Positions 53,576 through 63,964 of a stretch of DNA of 64,000 bases are shown in pieces (the stretch's first letter is position 1; every line of letters starts with the position of its first letter). This DNA is from Brevibacterium marinum (GTDB taxonomy: Bacteria > Actinomycetota > Actinomycetes > Actinomycetales > Brevibacteriaceae). Below the pieces are notes generated by a model, which was not told the origin of the DNA, ran no database searches, and saw nothing but the letters and a program-made list of their open reading frames with translations. The position numbers and the translations under genes were made by a program. The stretch covers positions 1,736,001 to 1,800,000 of the forward strand of contig NZ_JAATJN010000001.1 of assembly GCF_011927955.1 (NCBI RefSeq), given 5' to 3'.

Positions 53576-54781
53576 GTGATTGATTTTCTCAAGAACCGCA
53601 AAGTGCAAATAGCTGCACAGGCGGTTGTGATTACCGGACTCGTGGGTGGCACGGGTGCCGTTGTTACCATGAACAAGCCCGTGACCTTGGATGTCAATGG
53701 TCAGTCCGAAGAGGTTCGGACCTTCGGCGGCACCGTGGGGGACGTCCTCGACAGCCGCGATCTCGACATCGACAAGCGGGACCATGTCAAGCCAGGCGTG
53801 AACAAGGACATCTCGCGGGATATGACGATCACCGTCAATACCGCGAAGAAGCTCTCACTGTCCGTCGACGGCAAGGAAAGCGACGAGTGGACCAACGCGA
53901 ACACCGTCGGTCAGGCGCTGGCCGACCTCGGTGTCGACGGGGAGGGTGCCGACCTCAACGCTGAGCCGAGTCAGAAGCTCAAGGATAAGGGCAACGACAT
54001 CGATGTGACGACCGCGAAGAACCTCACGATCGTTGCCGACGGCAAAGACCACAAGGTCTCGGCCGCAGCCGAGACCGCCAAGGAAGCCCTCGGCGAGACC
54101 AAGATCGAGCTCGACAAAGACGACTTCATGTCCGTGCCGCTCAGCTCCAAGGTCTCCGATGGCCAGGTTCTCACTGTGAATCGTGTGAAGAACAAGACCG
54201 TCACGGAGAAGGAAGCGATCGAGCCCGAGGTCGAGAAGAAGAAGTCCGACTCCCTGTACGAGGGTGAGACCGAGGTCGAAGACAAGGGCAAGGACGGTCA
54301 GAAGGAGATCTCGTACAAGATCAAGACCGTCAACGGCGACGAGGTGAAGAAGGAGAAGAAGGACGAGAAGGTCCTCTCCGAGCCTGAGACCAAGGTCGTC
54401 ATCGAGGGAACCAAGGAGAAGCCGGCCGAAGAGCCCGACAGCGGTTCGGACGCCGGCACCGGCGACAGCGGTACCGGCGGTTCCGACGACGGTGACGAGA
54501 GCACCGGCGGCGGCTCCGGTAGTGGCGACATGAGCACCCAGGAGATCAAGGACATGCTCGGCGGGCCCGGCTCCAAATGGTATTCGGTCGTCGAGTGCGA
54601 ATCGAACTTCGATCCGAAGGCCTCGAACGGCACACACTTCGGACTCTTCCAGTTCCTGCCTGACACCTGGCACAAGATGGGCGGCACCGGCAACCCCTCG
54701 GATGCCAGCCCGCAGGAGCAGTTCGATCGTGCCAAGAAGCTGCAGAAGGAAGCCGGCTGGGGACAGTGGGCCTGCGCCTGA
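53576..54781 (+). CDS. rpfB: resuscitation-promoting factor (RpfB-like)
   Basis: This secreted muralytic enzyme has 401 residues. An N-terminal membrane/signal helix (VQIAAQAVVITGLVGGTGAVV) precedes three DUF348 domains (about 35-210), a G5 domain (about 215-295) and a Ser/Gly/Asp linker. A C-terminal lysozyme-like Rpf domain (about 325-401) contains KWYSVVECESNFDPKASNG with catalytic Glu and GLFQFLPDTWHKMGGTGNP. It cleaves peptidoglycan and promotes exit from dormancy in relatives. GTG 53576 has AGGGA eight bases ahead. The last residues, GWGQWACA, are typical. Confidence 0.94.
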   Translation: MIDFLKNRKVQIAAQAVVITGLVGGTGAVVTMNKPVTLDVNGQSEEVRTFGGTVGDVLDSRDLDIDKRDHVKPGVNKDISRDMTITVNTAKKLSLSVDGKESDEWTNANTVGQALADLGVDGEGADLNAEPSQKLKDKGNDIDVTTAKNLTIVADGKDHKVSAAAETAKEALGETKIELDKDDFMSVPLSSKVSDGQVLTVNRVKNKTVTEKEAIEPEVEKKKSDSLYEGETEVEDKGKDGQKEISYKIKTVNGDEVKKEKKDEKVLSEPETKVVIEGTKEKPAEEPDSGSDAGTGDSGTGGSDDGDESTGGGSGSGDMSTQEIKDMLGGPGSKWYSVVECESNFDPKASNGTHFGLFQFLPDTWHKMGGTGNPSDASPQEQFDRAKKLQKEAGWGQWACA

Positions 54782-54856
54782 TCCAGAGCGCGACCGCTGA
54801 TCTGAAGGCGGCCGAGTGAGCTGAAGCGCTTGAGGCGCACGCTCGACGCACAGTGG

Positions 54857-54883
54857 GGCCCCGGGAGGAGAACTCCCGGGGCC
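54857..54883 (+). terminator. hairpin terminator after rpf
   Basis: Perfect 11-base arms (54857-54867 and 54873-54883) flank a five-base loop about 75 bases past the rpf stop. No T-run follows. Confidence 0.65.
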
Positions 54884-54911
54884 TCGGTGTATTCATCGCG
54901 GGTGCTCACCG

Positions 54912-55019
54912 TGTGCTGCTCTGGGGAGGGCGGCTGCGTTGATGGGGACAGCTGCGCGGGTGAGGACAGCTGCTCTGGTGAGGACGGCTGCGTTGGTGAA
55001 GATACCTGCTCTGGTGGGA
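54912..55019. repeat. 18-bp tandem repeats (about six copies)
   Basis: Units such as ACAGCTGCTCTGGTGAGG repeat from 54912; four clear copies start at 54948, 54966, 54984 and 55002. They lie in the gap between rpf and the groES promoter. An ORF runs through them but its hexapeptide repeat looks accidental. Confidence 0.75.
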
Positions 55020-55128
55020 GCAGGGGAGTGAGAGCCCGGATGTGCGAGACTCGCCGCGGCATGCGAGCGGTCAATGAGCAGGCTTAACGACGCCTTTCCT
55101 GAGGTTTCGCCCAGAGCGTGGACATTCC

Positions 55129-55155
55129 TTGGCACTCAAGTTGACCGAGTGCTAA
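55129..55155. promoter_or_regulatory. CIRCE element 1 (HrcA operator)
   Basis: TTGGCACTC-N9-GAGTGCTAA differs from the CIRCE consensus TTAGCACTC-N9-GAGTGCTAA at one base. The -35 box lies in its spacer. HrcA should repress groESL here. Confidence 0.92.
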
Positions 55156-55169
55156 GAGCGTTCTAAAGT
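55141..55169 (+). promoter_or_regulatory. groESL promoter
   Basis: TTGACC (55141-55146) and TAAAGT (55164-55169) are separated by 17 bases. They fit a sigma-70-type promoter placed between and within the two CIRCE elements, so repressor would block it. Confidence 0.7.
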
Positions 55170-55173
55170 CGAA

Positions 55174-55200
55174 TTAGCACTGGCACTCATTGAGTGCCAG
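55174..55200. promoter_or_regulatory. CIRCE element 2 (HrcA operator)
   Basis: TTAGCACTG-N9-GAGTGCCAG is a three-mismatch CIRCE near the transcription start. A tighter hairpin, CTGGCACTC-N3-GAGTGCCAG, overlaps it. Confidence 0.75.
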
Positions 55201-55328
55201 TTTTACGAGACGGTCGATCCACTCGGCACCCGCGACGACGAGAGGATCATGGCACACGCCGCCGTCTGACTCAATCAAGAGTCTGAACTCAATCAAGAAT
55301 TGAACCCAGCGAAGGGAGAGGGCCCGAT

Positions 55329-55622
55329 ATGTCGGTCTCCATCAAGCCACTCGAAGATCGGATTGTCATCCGTCAGGTCGAAGCAGAACAGACTACCGCC
55401 AGTGGTCTGGTCATTCCCGAAACCGCCAAGGAAAAGCCTCAGGAAGGCGAAGTAGTCGCAGTGGGCCCAGGCCGCGTTGCCGACAACGGAAACCGCGTTC
55501 CTGTTGACGTTGCCGTCGGCGACAAGGTCATCTACTCCAAGTTCGGCGGCACCGAAGTCAAGTACGCGGGCGAAGAGTTCCTCGTCCTCGCGGCTCGTGA
55601 CGTGCTCGCCGTCATCGGCTGA
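55329..55622 (+). CDS. groES: co-chaperonin GroES
   Basis: This 97-residue 10-kDa chaperonin caps GroEL. Family motifs are [22 protein letters not shown], the mobile loop and [20 protein letters not shown], then [20 protein letters not shown] and [10 protein letters not shown]. The start ATG 55329 follows GGGAGAGG. Two CIRCE elements upstream indicate HrcA control. It is 36 bases ahead of groEL. Confidence 0.97.
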   Translation: MSVSIKPLEDRIVIRQVEAEQTTASGLVIPETAKEKPQEGEVVAVGPGRVADNGNRVPVDVAVGDKVIYSKFGGTEVKYAGEEFLVLAARDVLAVIG

Positions 55623-55631
55623 ATCCCCTGA

Positions 55632-57251
<1,620 letters not shown>

Positions 57252-57302
57252 GTCCCCATCTGATTCGCATCGGCGCGCATTGACTGCGTTGAACTGATAC
57301 CC

Positions 57303-57335
57303 GTGTGGCCCGGAACACTCTGTTCCGGGCCACAC
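57303..57335 (+). terminator. hairpin terminator after groEL
   Basis: Perfect 15-base arms (57303-57317 and 57321-57335) flank a three-base loop 50 bases beyond the stop. Confidence 0.8.
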
Positions 57336-57339
57336 CAGT

Positions 57340-57440
57340 ATTCACCCATCCCTGCGTGTATTGACCCGCCTGAGCATCCCTGCGTATATTCACCCGTCCG
57401 AGCAACTCCGCGTGTATTGACCCGCCTGAGCTTCCCGGCG
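57340..57440. repeat. degenerate tandem repeats downstream of groEL
   Basis: Alternating units TATTGACCCGCCTGAGC and TATTCACCCGTCCGAGC, each linked by a CTGCGTG or CCGCGTG core, repeat about four times between the groEL terminator and the next promoter region. Confidence 0.6.
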
Positions 57441-57547
57441 ATTTGTGGAGGCGGCTCACACCTACTGGCCAGTCAGATCCCATGTTTCTTGCCGCCGATG
57501 GTCGCTAGTCTGGATGGGACAGTGTGACACGACAATGTAGGGACACC

Positions 57548-58387
57548 ATGACGACCGCCTCACCGATGCCCATCGCTTCACTTCGAAATGTCTCGAAGAT
57601 CTTCGATCCCGATGGTGCGGCGCTGGTCGCTCTCAACCAGGTCTCACTCGATATCGCTCCCGCCCGTCTGACGGCCGTGATGGGATCCTCGGGCTCGGGC
57701 AAATCCACGCTCATGCACGTCCTCGCCGGACTCGACCGGCCGAGCTCGGGCACGGTGCACATCGGCGAACGGGAGATCACCGCTCTGCACGAGGACGAGC
57801 TCACCGCCCTGCGTCGGCGGCGGATCGGTTTCGTGTTCCAAGCCTTCAACCTGATGCCGACCCTCACGGTCAGGGAGAACATCCTGCTGCCCTTCGAACT
57901 GGACGACCGCAAGCCCGATGCGAACGAGCGCGCCTGGATCACCAGCATCATCAAACGGCTCGGCCTCGACGAACGGCTGAAGCATCGACCCGGTGAGATC
58001 TCGGGCGGACAGCAGCAGCGCACGGCCATCGCCCGTGCCCTGGCAACCCGACCGGACATCCTCTTCGCCGACGAACCGACCGGCAACCTCGACGGCCGGT
58101 CCGGGCGTGAGGTCATGGCCATCATGTCCGAAGCCGTCCGCGAGCTCGGCCAGTCGATCGTGCTCGTCACCCACGATCCGATCGTGGCCGCCCACGCCGA
58201 CCGTGTCGTGTTCATCGCCGACGGCACTCCCGTCTCCGAGCTCAATGACACGATCAGCGCCGAGGTGATAGCCCAGACGATGCTCGATCTCGACGCGCAG
58301 GCCGAGGCGGCCGAGAACGCGAGCTCAGAGACTTCGCAGTACGCCCCCGAAGTCTCGCAGTATGCCTCGGACGGAGGGCGCCGATGA
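57548..58387 (+). CDS. ABC transporter ATPase, MacB/LolD type
   Basis: The ATPase carries Walker A AVMGSSGSGKSTLMHVLAG, the Q-loop FQAFNLMPTLTVREN, signature EISGGQQQRTAIARAL and Walker B ILFADEPTGNLD. The extra 50 residues at the C-terminus are Ala/Ser-rich with two SQYA blocks. ATG 57548 with AGGGA ahead is preferred to GTG 57524. It overlaps the permease start by four bases (ATGA). The pair likely works in efflux or envelope lipoprotein handling. Confidence 0.9.
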   Translation: MTTASPMPIASLRNVSKIFDPDGAALVALNQVSLDIAPARLTAVMGSSGSGKSTLMHVLAGLDRPSSGTVHIGEREITALHEDELTALRRRRIGFVFQAFNLMPTLTVRENILLPFELDDRKPDANERAWITSIIKRLGLDERLKHRPGEISGGQQQRTAIARALATRPDILFADEPTGNLDGRSGREVMAIMSEAVRELGQSIVLVTHDPIVAAHADRVVFIADGTPVSELNDTISAEVIAQTMLDLDAQAEAAENASSETSQYAPEVSQYASDGGRR

Positions 58388-59805
58388 ACCCGATGCGGGA
58401 GATCCGGGCCAACCCACGCCAGTTCGCCCCCAGCCTGCTCGTCGTCTTCATCGCCGCACTCTTCGGCACCGTGATCATGCAGGGCATCGAGATCCTCACC
58501 GCCTGGATGTCCTCGGCGAAGATCGTCTCCGAGTCGGACACGGCTCAGGGTCTGCTCACAACAGTCGGGCTGGTCTTCTTCGTCATCGCACTGTTCGTCT
58601 CGAGCATCGTCATCGCCAATACGTTCTCCATCATCATCGCCGGGCGCAGCCGTCAGCTGGCGCTGCTGCGGCTCATCGGCGCTTCCTCCGCACGGCTGCG
58701 TCGAGCCGCCTCGGTGGAGGGACTGCTCGTCTCGATCCCCAGCGTCATCGTCGCGTTCCTCGTCTCCTCCGCACTCGCGCTGGCGACATCGGCCTACCTC
58801 GGCGCGCGGATCACCGAGGAACCCGAGCTGCTGAGTCCCATGATGTTCCTGCCGGCAGCCGCGACCATCGTCGTGACCTGGCTCTCCGCGTACCTGGGGG
58901 CTCGCCGCATCACCGGCATCTCGCCGATCGAGGCCACCTCTCAGGCCATCGAGCGCCGACCCGAGGACGTACGCTCATCGATGGGTGCGTTGTCGGGAGC
59001 ACTCATCCTGCTGTCCATGGGCATCACCCTTCTCATCAGCGGCGTCGTCGGCGCCAGCGGGCACACGGTGAGTGCCGTGGGCGTGCCGCTCGTCGCGCTC
59101 GGTGCGGCACTGACATTCACGGGCATCATCGTCGGCAACCCCTGGATCCTTCCACCTCTGCAGGCGGTCACCGGATGGCTGCTCGGCCGCACCGCAACCT
59201 CACGCCTGGCCGCCTCGACGATCGCCCGTCACCCCACCCGCAATGCGCGCACGGTCATCGGTCTCGTCATCGGCATCACCCTCATCGTCATGTTCGCCAC
59301 GGCCATGACGACGTTCAGAGACCAGCTGCTCGACTACGCTGACTCGCTCGGCGAAGAGGGCTGGGGCGGTTTCGAGGATGTGCTGAAGACCATCATCGAC
59401 CAAACGATGCTGTTCTTCCTCGGCATGGTCCTCTTCTCCGTCATCATCGCGGTCATCGGAGTCGCGAACGCGCTCATGCTCTCCGTGCGAGCGCGCACGC
59501 AGGAGATCGGGCTGCTCAGGGCCCTCGGTCAGACGCCGCGACGGGTGCGACGCATGATTGTGGCCGAAGGCATTCAGCTGAGTGCGACCGCCTGCCTGGT
59601 CGCGGTGCCTCTCGGCATCGCATTCGGCTGGATCGGCGCGCTGACACTGCTGTCCCCGCTGACCGGATTCTTCGCTCCGTCCGTGCCCTGGTGGGTGATC
59701 ATCTCCGTCGTCGCCGGCACGCTTCTGGCCGTGATCGCCGCCAGCCGTGCTCCGGCGCGCGCGGCCACCTCCATCAGCCCCGTGGACGCTCTCGAAGCCG
59801 TATAG
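58384..59805 (+). CDS. FtsX-like ABC transporter permease
   Basis: The 473-residue membrane protein starts with REIRANPRQFAPSLLVVFIA and has about eight hydrophobic segments. Two FtsX-type cores are visible, each ending in a loop of the RSRQLALLRLIGAS and RARTQEIGLLRALGQTP kind, the ATPase-coupling helices. It lacks the large periplasmic MacB domain, so it resembles small FtsX/DUF214 exporters. It is coupled to the ATPase by ATGA. Confidence 0.88.
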   Translation: MNPMREIRANPRQFAPSLLVVFIAALFGTVIMQGIEILTAWMSSAKIVSESDTAQGLLTTVGLVFFVIALFVSSIVIANTFSIIIAGRSRQLALLRLIGASSARLRRAASVEGLLVSIPSVIVAFLVSSALALATSAYLGARITEEPELLSPMMFLPAAATIVVTWLSAYLGARRITGISPIEATSQAIERRPEDVRSSMGALSGALILLSMGITLLISGVVGASGHTVSAVGVPLVALGAALTFTGIIVGNPWILPPLQAVTGWLLGRTATSRLAASTIARHPTRNARTVIGLVIGITLIVMFATAMTTFRDQLLDYADSLGEEGWGGFEDVLKTIIDQTMLFFLGMVLFSVIIAVIGVANALMLSVRARTQEIGLLRALGQTPRRVRRMIVAEGIQLSATACLVAVPLGIAFGWIGALTLLSPLTGFFAPSVPWWVIISVVAGTLLAVIAASRAPARAATSISPVDALEAV

Positions 59806-59892
59806 GACACGGCTGTCCACCCGTCGGCGGCGCCGGAAGCTGGAACGCTGCTCCGTCACAGTGATCCGCCGAGGTGCCCGTGCAGTTCCGCT

Positions 59893-59913
59893 GCCCACCT
59901 CGCCGAGGTGGGC
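59893..59913. terminator. bidirectional hairpin between convergent genes
   Basis: GCCCACCTC pairs perfectly with GAGGTGGGC around a three-base loop (59893-59901, 59905-59913). It lies between the permease and the minus-strand PEP-utilising gene. Confidence 0.7.
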
Positions 59914-59915
59914 CT

Positions 59916-62576
59916 TCAGGCCGGCGTCACCGTGCCCTCGCTGCCGTTGACGCTCACTCGCTGTCCCGAGGTGAAGCGGCTGGTGGCATCCCGGACCGCC
60001 ATGACCGCGGGCAGGCCGAGCTCACGAGCCGTGACGGCACCGTGTGAGAGCGCGCCGCCGCTTTCCGTGATGACCCCGCCGGCCTGATAGAACAGTGCCG
60101 TCCAGGCCGGATTCGTGGTCCGGGCGACGAGGATGGCGCCATCGGGGAAGGACGAGAATTCCTCGGGGCTGTGGACGACGAAGACCTCGCCCTCGACCTC
60201 GCCGGGACTGCCGGCCGTGCCCGTGATGCCTGCGCCGTCGGTGTCATCGCCGAACTCGGTGACGCGACCGTGCTCCCATTCGGGAGTCCGCGCGACCGCC
60301 TCCTGATACCCGGCCTTGTTCTTCTCGGCGATCGCACTCAGGCCGGCCAACGCCTCGGTGGGGGAGTCCTGCCCATCGGCGGTGTCGTCGGGGCCGTCGG
60401 CGTCCCTGTGAGCGGAATCCGCGTCGGTGCCGGACGCGTCCGCGGCTCGGATCGCCTCGTTCAGCGGCTCGAAATCGATGAAGTAGACATCCATCGGGTC
60501 GGTGAGGACGCCCAGGTCGACGAGTCGTCGACCCAACTCGCGCAGTGCCCGACGCATCGGCAGCGTCAGCCGAGTGGTCTGGTAGTGCTCCAGATCGTCG
60601 AGCGCGGTGTAGGTCCGCGCCAGACGGATGACCTCCTGCACCAGATAGCGCAGCTTCTTCGGGGCGGCATTGACCACGGCCCGCTCGGTCTCGGCCTGGA
60701 CGACCTTGCGCTCCAGACCCGAATCCGCCGAGGGGTTCTCGGCCCGATCCGCAAGCAGGCGGATCTGATCGAGCACGATGTGCGGGGCCTCGACCCAGGT
60801 CGGATGATAGGCGTCGAAGTCGAGCTCGCGGTGTCCGTGCCGGGCGAGGAACGCCTCGAAGTCGCCCGCGAAGTCGGGGAAGTCGCGAAGTGCCGCGAGT
60901 CCGTTCTCACCGGTGTGGCTGCGCAGGGCAGAGGACAGCTCGGGACTGTCACGCACGGTGCGGGAGAGTTCCCAGAGCTCGGCATTGACCTGCGAGGTCT
61001 TCGTCTCCGTCGATGCCAACAGCCGTTCGAACACGAGCTGTGCCTGTTCCTTGTCCAACGCCATCTCGAGCAGGTGCGACAGAGCCCCGTAGAGGGTCCG
61101 CTGTGTCAGCGAGATTGCGATATTGGGGCGGAAGTACTCGGTGCCCAGGTCGCTGATGGCGATCACGTGGTCCCAGACCTCGGCCAGCGACTTGTCCTCC
61201 AACGGCTCGTGGGAGAGCCTGCCGATGCCCATGAGATAGGTGTCGAGGTCGCGCATCCACTGCACCGGAAGCTCCTGCACCCACCCGAACCGAGACGCGA
61301 TCTCCGGCAGCGACTCGGTGATGGTCTCGACACTGGAGAGCATCTTCGTCGGCAGCCGGCCGGCATAGAGATCGACAGCGGTCTGGTTGCCGTAGATGTA
61401 GAAGTCGCGCATGACGAACCACTTGTCGTGAAACGGCGGCAGTCCCATGAGATCGAAACTGTGATTGAGCGAGTGATGGAAACCCGCTTCGACGAGATCC
61501 CAGGTCAGAGGCGTCACCGGAGTGGGGAACCGTTCGGCCGATTCGTCCCGAGTCCACCTGGGTGCCACCCGTGTGATCGGCCGAGACTGCAGGATGAAGA
61601 GCTCGTCACCGCTGAAGGCCCACTCGATGTCCTGCGGGAACCCGAAATGATCCTCCGCCCGCACAGACAGCTCCGCGACTGCCCGGGCCTGCTCGGTGCT
61701 CAGTGCGGGCCGAGTGCGCTGATCCTCGCCGAGGCGGACGACCGTCGTCCGCCCATCGCCGTGACCATCATCGCCGCCGCCGTCGCCGTCGCCGTCGCCG
61801 TCGGCAGAGGCGGTTCCCTCTGTCGCGATGTTCCCTTCGCCCGCGGGGTCGCGCATGATGAGAGCCCTCGGCTTGTCCGCGATCTCGGCAGCGATCTGTG
61901 CGCCGTCGGCACGGGCGATGCGGAATTCGTCGACGGGTTCCTCCCCGCCGACGACGGTCTCTCCGAGCCCGAAGGCCGCGTTGATGAGGACTTCGTCCGT
62001 GTTTCCGCGCACCGGGTCGACGGAGAACGCGACACCGGCAGCCTCCTCGGAGCCCACGGCGACCATGAGCTGGACGACGACGGCCATCTTCGCCTCGAGC
62101 TGGTCCACGCCGAGCTGCTGACGGTAGCGGAAGGCGTGGGGGTTCCACAGGGAGGCATAGCAGTCGCGCACCGCCTCGGCGATGGCCTTGGTTCCGCGCA
62201 CACCGAGGTAGGTGTCGTGCTGACCGGCGAAGGCCGCACCGGGCAGATCTTCCATGGTCCCCGAGGACCGGACCGCCACGGCTCGGTCGCTCAGGCCGGC
62301 GGTTTCGGCGGCGGCCTCGAGCTCGGCGAACCACGAACCGGGGACCGGGGTGCTGCGGATGAGGTCGCCGATCGCCTCGGCGGGGTAGCCCGTGTCCATG
62401 AGTTCGGTGATGCGGGTCTGCAGGGGCGCGACGAATCGGGCATAGGCCTCGGCGGTGACGATGAAGCCGCCGGGAACGGGCAGGCTCTGCGCGGATTCGG
62501 CGAGGCCGGCGCCCTTGCCGCCGCTGGTCGACCGTGCGGTGGCGAGGGGATCGGTGAAGGCGAGGGTCAGTGACAC
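59916..62576 (-). CDS. PEP synthase / rifamycin phosphotransferase-like enzyme
   Basis: The 886-residue protein has an N-terminal ATP-grasp PPDK domain (1-330: GGKGAGLAESAQSLPVPGGFIVT, VAVRSSGTMEDLPGAAFAGQHDT, WAFSGDELFILQSRPIT). A long middle domain (about 340-780) follows, then a C-terminal swivelling His domain (GGALSHGAVTARELGLPAVM). This ATP-grasp, middle and His order matches rifamycin phosphotransferases, which use ATP to phosphorylate the drug; the middle domain differs from that of PEP synthase. An insertion of Asp/Gly repeats near residue 260 is unusual. Drug specificity cannot be read from sequence. Confidence 0.78.
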   Translation of the reverse strand: MSLTLAFTDPLATARSTSGGKGAGLAESAQSLPVPGGFIVTAEAYARFVAPLQTRITELMDTGYPAEAIGDLIRSTPVPGSWFAELEAAAETAGLSDRAVAVRSSGTMEDLPGAAFAGQHDTYLGVRGTKAIAEAVRDCYASLWNPHAFRYRQQLGVDQLEAKMAVVVQLMVAVGSEEAAGVAFSVDPVRGNTDEVLINAAFGLGETVVGGEEPVDEFRIARADGAQIAAEIADKPRALIMRDPAGEGNIATEGTASADGDGDGDGGGDDGHGDGRTTVVRLGEDQRTRPALSTEQARAVAELSVRAEDHFGFPQDIEWAFSGDELFILQSRPITRVAPRWTRDESAERFPTPVTPLTWDLVEAGFHHSLNHSFDLMGLPPFHDKWFVMRDFYIYGNQTAVDLYAGRLPTKMLSSVETITESLPEIASRFGWVQELPVQWMRDLDTYLMGIGRLSHEPLEDKSLAEVWDHVIAISDLGTEYFRPNIAISLTQRTLYGALSHLLEMALDKEQAQLVFERLLASTETKTSQVNAELWELSRTVRDSPELSSALRSHTGENGLAALRDFPDFAGDFEAFLARHGHRELDFDAYHPTWVEAPHIVLDQIRLLADRAENPSADSGLERKVVQAETERAVVNAAPKKLRYLVQEVIRLARTYTALDDLEHYQTTRLTLPMRRALRELGRRLVDLGVLTDPMDVYFIDFEPLNEAIRAADASGTDADSAHRDADGPDDTADGQDSPTEALAGLSAIAEKNKAGYQEAVARTPEWEHGRVTEFGDDTDGAGITGTAGSPGEVEGEVFVVHSPEEFSSFPDGAILVARTTNPAWTALFYQAGGVITESGGALSHGAVTARELGLPAVMAVRDATSRFTSGQRVSVNGSEGTVTPA

Positions 62577-62631
62577 GGGTGCTCCTCAAATGCGGTCGGG
62601 TGGGGCGTGGTCGGCCGAGTGCTCCGGCAGA

Positions 62632-63786
62632 TCAGAGTCGGAAGCGGCGGAGGCCGAGAAGCAGCCAGCCGCAGATCGCGCTGACGATGCCGATTCCGAT
62701 GACCAGGGGCCAGAAGAACGCGGCAACGATGAGTACCGGTACCCAGACCATAACCGCTGCGAAGCCGCCGAGGAGGCGGAAGAATGTGACAGTATTGCGA
62801 CCGTCGGCACGCGCCCCGGCAAAGGAGGCCGCCGCGAGAATCGGCGCGAAGAGCCACATGAGGACGAGCCCGAACCAGCGGAGGAGACTCGTGCCAGGGC
62901 CCGGAGCAGTGGTGGACCGACTCACGTCGGCGTCGACGTGAGCCGCATCCGTGACCTCCTCCGATCGTCGCTTGCGCTGCATGTCGAGGAACGCTCCCGC
63001 AAACGTGGCCCCACGGTCCGAGGATGTGCGTGCGACATCCAATGCCTCGGCCTGGATCCGAGCGAAGGTCTGTGCGTCGGGGCAGTCGACCGAGACCTCG
63101 TCGAGGGCCGACCCCATCGCCGAGGCGACCGCATCCTCCCAGCCGGAGAAGTCCCGGCCATTGCGGGCAGGAATCGTGACAGACCTGCCGCGGACCACCT
63201 CGGCGCGGGAACGGAACCGGTCGGGGGTCGAGTAGAACAGTCCCACCGGGACGACCTCGACGTCGACGCCCTCGTCGATCAGGGTGCAGGCCATGCGAGC
63301 GGCACCGGGTCTGTAGGATTGCGGTCGGTGACCCCACTCGCTGCTGGACTCGGGGAAGACACCCAGATCACCGCCTCGGCGCAGGTGGGCACACCCGGCC
63401 TCGACCGGACTGGTCGCCGAGGACGGATCGAGGTGATAGCGTTCGACGTCCTTGGGGCGGACGACGGGGATGCCGGCGATGAACAGGCGCAGGAACCAGC
63501 TGCGCACGAGCTGGATCGAGATGAGGAACTGCGCATGTGGGAAGGCGGCGAGGACCTGGTGCCCGTCGATGGCTCCATTGCGGTGACTGGAGATGATCAG
63601 GCGCGGACGCTGACGGCTGACCGGGTCCACGGGAGGTGAGGCGTCGCGGTCTGCAGGCTCCGAGCGGCTCAGGTCGAGGACGGGGACGCGGCCGAAGTAC
63701 AGGGTCCGCATGGCGGCATTGATGAACCGATGCCCCCGGCCGAGGGAGGCGGCGGCCGCCGACGAACGCTCAGACTTCGACGACAT
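62632..63786 (-). CDS. lysophospholipid acyltransferase-like (PlsC) membrane protein
   Basis: The 384-residue protein carries an acyltransferase domain: LIISSHRNGAIDG (the HxxxxxD-type catalytic motif), then FPESSSEWGHRP and YRPGAARMACTLI. Three C-terminal membrane segments follow (WFGLVLMWLFAPILAAA and later). It probably acylates a glycerolipid or a glycolipid at the membrane. ATG 63786 is used here; GTG 63807 would add seven residues. Neither start has a strong ribosome site. Confidence 0.75.
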   Translation of the reverse strand: MSSKSERSSAAAASLGRGHRFINAAMRTLYFGRVPVLDLSRSEPADRDASPPVDPVSRQRPRLIISSHRNGAIDGHQVLAAFPHAQFLISIQLVRSWFLRLFIAGIPVVRPKDVERYHLDPSSATSPVEAGCAHLRRGGDLGVFPESSSEWGHRPQSYRPGAARMACTLIDEGVDVEVVPVGLFYSTPDRFRSRAEVVRGRSVTIPARNGRDFSGWEDAVASAMGSALDEVSVDCPDAQTFARIQAEALDVARTSSDRGATFAGAFLDMQRKRRSEEVTDAAHVDADVSRSTTAPGPGTSLLRWFGLVLMWLFAPILAAASFAGARADGRNTVTFFRLLGGFAAVMVWVPVLIVAAFFWPLVIGIGIVSAICGWLLLGLRRFRL

Positions 63787-63964
63787 CGCGGAGTCGTTCC
63801 AGGTCACGGAGGACCGCCCGGCAGATGTGCGGTGTCTCGAAGCTCATGCACCCAGTGCACCACAGGAGCGTCGTCTCCACCAGTGCAGCAGCCTCGACCA
63901 GCGCAGCAGTCTCGCCAAGGATCGCTTGGACACCCAGGGCCTCGAACATCTGAGTCGAGTTCAC
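63770..63964 (-). CDS. small hypothetical protein
   Basis: The 64-residue frame from GTG 63964 overlaps the acyltransferase start. It is bounded upstream by an in-frame stop at 63985, so it is complete. The sequence holds LLWCTGCMSFETPHIC, with three Cys and one His, and an Ala/Glu repeat. I do not recognise it. It may be spurious. Confidence 0.3.
   Translation of the reverse strand: MNSTQMFEALGVQAILGETAALVEAAALVETTLLWCTGCMSFETPHICRAVLRDLERLRDVVEV

Noticed and set aside
54830..55087. 85-residue Cys/Gly/Glu/Asp-rich small protein
   Set aside because: It reads through 18-bp tandem repeats and the rpf terminator hairpin; it has no ribosome site.
60171..62573. 800-residue open frame antisense to the rifamycin phosphotransferase-like gene
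   Set aside because: Shadow frame; the opposite strand carries clear catalytic motifs.
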